64,000 bases of DNA from Celoporthe dispersa (taxonomy: Eukaryota; Ascomycota; Sordariomycetes; Diaporthales; Cryphonectriaceae), in the NCBI GenBank assembly GCA_016584495.1, contig WAID01000004.1:2170001-2234000 (forward strand), in the 5' to 3' direction. The notes under the pieces were generated by a model. The model worked only from the letters and a program-made list of their open reading frames with translations. It had not been told where the DNA came from and searched no databases. Below, in pieces: positions 59,405 through 64,000 of this stretch. The translations under genes were made by a program, and so were the position numbers. The first letter of the stretch is position 1. Each line of letters starts with the position of its first letter.

Positions 59405-60869
59405 GGTGACAGAAATGCAGAAGTCTCGATAAAATCAAATCGGTCGATGTGCCAGTAAAAAAAAAAGAAGGGAAGAAGAGAAAGAGAAAGAGACAGAAAT
59501 GCGACTATGTTCGAGAAAATCGAGAGGCACAATGTCAAGGGTTGGGCGATTGTTCTGAACATGTAAAGAAAGTCGGGCACAGACAGGGGGAAAGAAAAAA
59601 AAAGACCACGCTCCGTATTAGGCGCGGGGATCAAGTGCCCAAGAGTTGACCTAGGATGACGGGTGACTCAGTGGCTAGCAAGGGTTGGGTACCTAAAGCG
59701 ATAGAGGGGCAGAGGGGTTGATTTTGGAGGGGCTTAGCTCAGAGACGGAAAGCCACAGACCAGCACACCAGACAGGGCGGGTGTCTCACTAGCCACAGAC
59801 CGACCCCATCTTCACATGAGCCACAATTCATCGTCAACCACGCTGCTCCTCCGCCATCCTTGGCTCCAGCCTCTTAGGTCGAGAAGCAGTCCCATTTCTG
59901 CTTGTTCGGTCACTGTTCTGTGGCATGCTGTCACATGTCGGCCTCCTTCTCCAGGTCTCGGCCGTGGCCCTTCTCGAAGCCTCCGTCAACGTCAACAGAC
60001 AGCATCATGGTTGGTTCCAGGTATCTGAGACAGGGCGCTGCTGGTTTGTGTGGTGTATGCACTGGCTTGCATCTGACAGAGCCCTCCATCTAGCTTGCAC
60101 AGGCACCTACGCGTATGGTGGTAAAGTGGCCGCGATGATGGTGGCGTTACAGCTCCTCACGTCCCAAGCAATTTTCACCGCCTCCGAGGCAGGCGACCTA
60201 GGTGCTCCGGCCCGAGGACAACCGCCAGTTACGTACCTCGGACTTATTGGGCGCGTTGGTGGCCCGCCCAGGTGCATGAGCGCATGCAGGTGATGGTTTA
60301 TGCAAGAATCGTAAAATTGTATAAGAGCATCGGTTCGACAGGGCATTGTCCGTTGGTGGCCGCATTGGGAGGTGGCTGCAGCTTGTCCGAAATGTTCAAG
60401 GACGCACACGTTAGCCGTGTCAGTCAGACTAGGCAAGCTCAGTCTAGTCTCTTCGGTCTTGCTCGGATTTGTTGTGAAGAACTGGCTACTCGTGTGCCAG
60501 GTCTAGAGTGCGTTGGTTACACGGTGGGCTGTTGTCAAGACTCGGGTGCTCCCAAGGAACATGCACAGGAGCGTGAACGGGGCCGTTGCTGACCCTTCTG
60601 GGCCTCTAACCGAGGTTGTCATCCGAGACTAGGTGACATTATACTCACGTCGTACACTCATAGGAGTTGGCTAGCCCCTGCAGCTGCCATAAGACGCCAT
60701 CCGTCTTGATGCCTGCTTGTGCGCCATGTCGTGACACCCAACGGCTTTCTGGAGGTGGGGACGAGGCGCCCGTGCTTGAAATAAAGACCCAGGCCTTCGC
60801 GGGGCTCCGGAGAGGAAACAAAAGACCCAGAGAGCCAATAACTCCTGCTCCCAGCCAGCTTTTGTCACC
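59405..60869. other. Spacer between eIF3j and the adenylation-domain gene
   Basis: 1.5 kb between divergent genes; no gene supported. Open frames near 59925-60593 on + have no family motif. The stretch 59450-59495 is purine-rich (GAAAGAGAAAG). Confidence 0.5.
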
Positions 60870-63047
60870 ATGGCCCAGCGTGAAGGTCTGATCAGTCAGT
60901 CGTCGGCGCATCCAGACCATGGCAGACGACTTCTGCCAGTCCTGATTGATGAGATTGCCAAGGATGACCCCGATCGGCCATGGGCGAGCCTACCGGTGGA
61001 CGACTGGGACTTGGCCCTTGGATACGAGGACATCAGCTTCGCCAGGCTGGCCAACGCCATCAACAAACTGGCACACTTCATCACCGACCATGTTGGCCAA
61101 TGTCCCGCCGGCAGGTTCGAAACGATATTCTATCTCGGCGTCCCTGACCTCAGGTATCCCATGATGCAGATGGCAGCATGCAAGACAGGCTACCAGGTCT
61201 TGTTCCCCTCGCTGCTGAACACGTGCGACATCCACCTGAGCCTTATAAGACAGACGCAGTGCAAGATCATCCTGAGCGCGGTTGGGGTGCACACCCAGGA
61301 TCCATCTCAGGCAGGGAGGCTGAGCTCCTTCACTTCCAGATCCCGGAGCTTGACGACTTGCTCGACGGCGAGGTCAGGGCAGAGCCGTTCCCCTACACCA
61401 AGACCTTCGAGGAGGCCGCCCACGACCCCTTCGTCATCCTACACACGTCCGGAACGACAGGAGATCCGAAGATCGTCCGGGCGAACCATGCCGCGTTCGC
61501 TTCAATGGACCGGCAAGCCCTCTACCTGATCAAGGGGCGAGCGCTGGTGGCCGTGGATTTCTCAAGGACTGGGCGTTCCCTGGCAAGGGCGTCCGCGTGT
61601 TGATGGTCTCTCCGCCGTTTCATGGATCCTCTGCTTTCACCGCCCTTGTGGGCAGTGTCTTTGGCGGGGGCGTGTTCGTGCCTGGTTTTCGCCATCGCGC
61701 GGTCGGCACCCAAGACATCTGCAGTATCCTGGAGCACTCAAAGTGCACAAAGGCGCTCCTGACACCTTGTAGGTTGCTGTAGCCCTAGAGAAGTCTGCTG
61801 CTCCTGCTGTCTCGCGCACGATAACGAGACCCGCTCCGTCCTCTCTGCTGATTCTAAGGCACATAGGGATGATGGAAGACGTAGCGCGCAGGCCGGACGG
61901 TGCGTATTTCATAAGTAAGCTAGAATGGACTGCCTTTGGTGGTGGTAAGTGCTGTGGTGATTTTTCTCTGTTCCTCTTGTAGGCGCGAGGGCCCTTGACG
62001 ACCTCGTGGGAGGGCTAGCACGCCGCTGACAGATAGTGCCCTCTTGCTTCGATGCTCAGCGATCCTCTCACCCTTTGCTAGCAGCGAATGGTCAAAACAC
62101 ACTCGCATCCAGAACGCCTGGGCGTCGACGGAAGCAGCCTTCATACCGCAGGTGAGGTTGGCCGAGCCGGAAGAATACGAGTTTTGTCTGTTCGACCCGG
62201 AGAAGGCAGGCGTCGAATTCCGCAACTGTGGTGCTGTGACACTCGACAAGAACGGCATACCGAGACCACTCATGGAGATGGTCCTCGTCTTGACCCCCGA
62301 ATCGAGACCATATGCATTTTGGGCTCACCGAGAGGGACTGCTAACCCACGACTCGAAGCCTCTGGACAGCACAGACCCGCCCGTCGAGGTCAAGGTTGGC
62401 GATCTCTGGACGCCACATCCGGATCCAGCCAAGGCGAGCTTTGCGTGGAGCTTTGCCGGGCGGACGGACGACCTCATCAGTACGAGAGATTCCTCCTATC
62501 TTTTGACTTCGAGACGTCGTCGCGCAAGAAGACGCCCCCCCCGGGGCCCCTTTTCCAACCCTCTCCTTTGTGGCGAATAGATGCTAACATGCATCCTTGG
62601 TGGACAGCATTTTCTACGGGGTCCAACTTTTACCCGATACCACTGCAGAAAGCATTAGATGCCAACTCGAGAGTGAACCAGGCCCTTGTCTTCGGCATGG
62701 GCAGGCTGCAGCCCGTCGCCGTGATCGAGTTGGCCAAGGGTGTCACGGACGACCAACAGACTCAGCAGGAGCTATGGGAGATCATCAGGGAACAGAACGA
62801 GAGGCTGCCGACATTTGGCCGCGTGCAGAGGAACCATATCCTGCTTGTCGAGCACGGCGGGTTCCTCCGGACGGCGTCAAAGGGTACGGCGAGGCGGAAG
62901 GAGATTGAGAAGAAGTATGCGGCGCAGATCGACAAGATCTATGAGGATTTCGGCGACCAGTGGCAAGGCAGCAAAGACAGGTATGGCTCGGTCATCGTCG
63001 AGACGACTTTCTCCCTCTCTACGTCCACACACTCGGATGGCGATTAA
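60870..63047 (+). CDS. NRPS-like adenylation-domain (AMP-binding) protein, with two one-base frame breaks
   Basis: Acyl- or aminoacyl-adenylating domain of the ANL superfamily, like the A domain of fungal NRPS-like reductases. From MAQREGLISQS at 60870 the motifs run in order: ILHTSGTTGDPK (ATP loop, about 61440), VLMVSPPFHGSSA (about 61610), AFGGG (about 61940), QNAWASTEAAFIPQ (A5 region, about 62120), FAGRTDDLI (A7/A8, about 62460) and GMGRLQPV to SKGTARRKEIE (with the A10 Lys, about 62890). Frame moves at 61314-61316 (G3) and 61558-61560 (T3) suggest two missing bases. Introns are likely at 61769-61866 and about 62481-62608, and a very short one, 38 bases, at 61945-61982; the part 61983-62110 is uncertain. 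No carrier or reductase domain follows: the frame ends at 63047. The substrate is unknown. Confidence 0.72.
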
Positions 63048-64000
63048 TTTTTTTTCTTCTTCCCTGAACCCCCGCTATAGTCATCAACTTGCTTGGACTC
63101 AGTATCCCATGGGTTCTGCGCGAACGGACCGGCCTCGACGAGAGAGAAGTGATTGAGCAGGCTGGAGATGGAAAGGAAAACAAGGAGAAAAGGGGGGGGT
63201 GGGAGGGGTAGAACGGGAGCTGTGACTATCCTCAGGTTACTAGCTTGAGACAATGTGTGTCGACCTAGTGGCTGGTTTGTGATATGGAAAAGGAGAGGAT
63301 TGGCGATACCTGGCATGTACAGGAGGCAGCTTAGGGACACCAGGGCTGGGCTGCATGATCATTACTAGCCCTGCATCTCAGATCGTCCGTCAGGCAGAAA
63401 CTCGAGGCCAGGCCTCGGCGGTTCCTGGATCCTTTCTGACTATTTTCCTCAGCATCATTTCTATTGGGTGAAGTCGAAATCTGCGAGAGGTGGGGGGTTT
63501 TTTACTTTTTTTTTCTTTCCCCACGATCCAAGTTCCCGGCTCTGGTGTGACACTCTCGGCGTGATCGCCGTCTGGTCCAACAGCCGCCACACATGGCACC
63601 AACACACGCAGCCTGGGTACAGCTGGCTGTTTTCCATCTCTTGCCTTGATCTCATCTCATCTGCCAAGATGGAATCTGTCATATTTTTCCCCCGCGAAAT
63701 CCGATGGAGGTGGGTCAATCGAAGGTGTTCTTGTTTTGAGTGTTCGTTCGCCAATCTATCCCTCGGTCAATAAGTCCACTTTTCGTGTCTTTTTTTTTCT
63801 TCTTTTCTCTTCTTTTTCTTCTATCCTCTTCTTCTTTTTTTTTCCCTTCCTTTATTATACATACGGTACTGGACACGAGAAACCTGCATCCTTCTCAGTC
63901 ATTCACTGCTCGACCCGAGGCTGCTGGGCAGTTTTTTCCTCGCAGCACTCATCATCATCCTCCTCCTCCGCCTCAACCCGCACCATTCATCGCGCAGAGG
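63048..64000. other. Spacer leading to the next gene
   Basis: No gene supported. Two T-rich tracts occur near 63503-63515 and 63790-63845. The last 150 bases are CT-rich with CATCATCATCC, like the leader of a + gene starting beyond the window. Confidence 0.45.

Noticed and set aside
1..64000. CRISPR array, bacterial operons, telomere repeats
   Set aside because: No regularly spaced repeats, ribosome-binding sites or TTAGGG arrays; genes have spliceosomal introns.

Overview
The window looks like nuclear DNA of a filamentous ascomycete (Pezizomycotina, probably Sordariomycetes). The evidence is GC-rich genes with short GT-AG introns, long AT- and pyrimidine-rich spacers, and fungal-specific families (TmpA-like flavoprotein, HET and NACHT relics, MDM31, secretory lipase, S28 peptidase). 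I see no CRISPR array, no operon and no recognisable intact transposon. Exon structures were worked out by hand from splice signals and family motifs, so coordinates may be off by a few bases.

Layout. 0.2-1.2 kb: an unrecognised three-exon gene (-). 2.7-5.8 kb: secretory lipase (+) and a stand-alone thioester-reductase-like protein (-). 8.7-10.8 kb: ferric reductase (+). 11.4-13.3 kb: SNF5-family chromatin remodeller (-). 14.2-16.1 kb: S28 serine peptidase (-). 18.3-27.0 kb: an accessory stretch on + with a 2-oxoglutarate oxygenase, a TmpA-like membrane flavoprotein and a secreted FAD oxidoreductase resembling beta-cyclopiazonate dehydrogenase. 27.4-29.6 kb: a decayed kinase followed by a decayed NACHT NTPase. 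30.0-38.6 kb: DUF1349 protein (+), BTB protein (-), FAR-17a/AIG1-like membrane protein (-), SEC11 signal peptidase (+). 40.4-46.8 kb: exopolyphosphatase (-), a candidate small secreted cysteine-rich protein (-), a membrane-anchored histidine-phosphatase-like protein (+). 46.9-48.9 kb: a HET-domain relic (-). 49.2-59.4 kb: a dense housekeeping block: peroxisomal 2,4-dienoyl-CoA reductase (-), Rad60/Esc2-like protein (+), PNO1 (-), MDM31 (+), eIF3j (-). 60.9-63.0 kb: an NRPS-like adenylation-domain gene (+).

How it fits together. The housekeeping genes are mutually independent: secretion, ribosome biogenesis and translation, mitochondrial shape, peroxisomal beta-oxidation, chromatin. The accessory genes point to secretion (lipase, peptidase, phosphatase-like protein, small cysteine-rich protein) and to specialised redox chemistry. 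The adenylation and reductase halves of an NRPS-like carboxylate reductase both occur, but as separate genes about 55 kb apart.

The main cross-cutting observation is that eight genes, including conserved ones such as eIF3j and Rad60/Esc2, each need one (the adenylation gene two) single-base frame corrections, mostly at short homopolymer runs. This looks more like consensus sequencing error than pseudogenes. The kinase, NACHT and HET relics, with many stops, are truly decayed.
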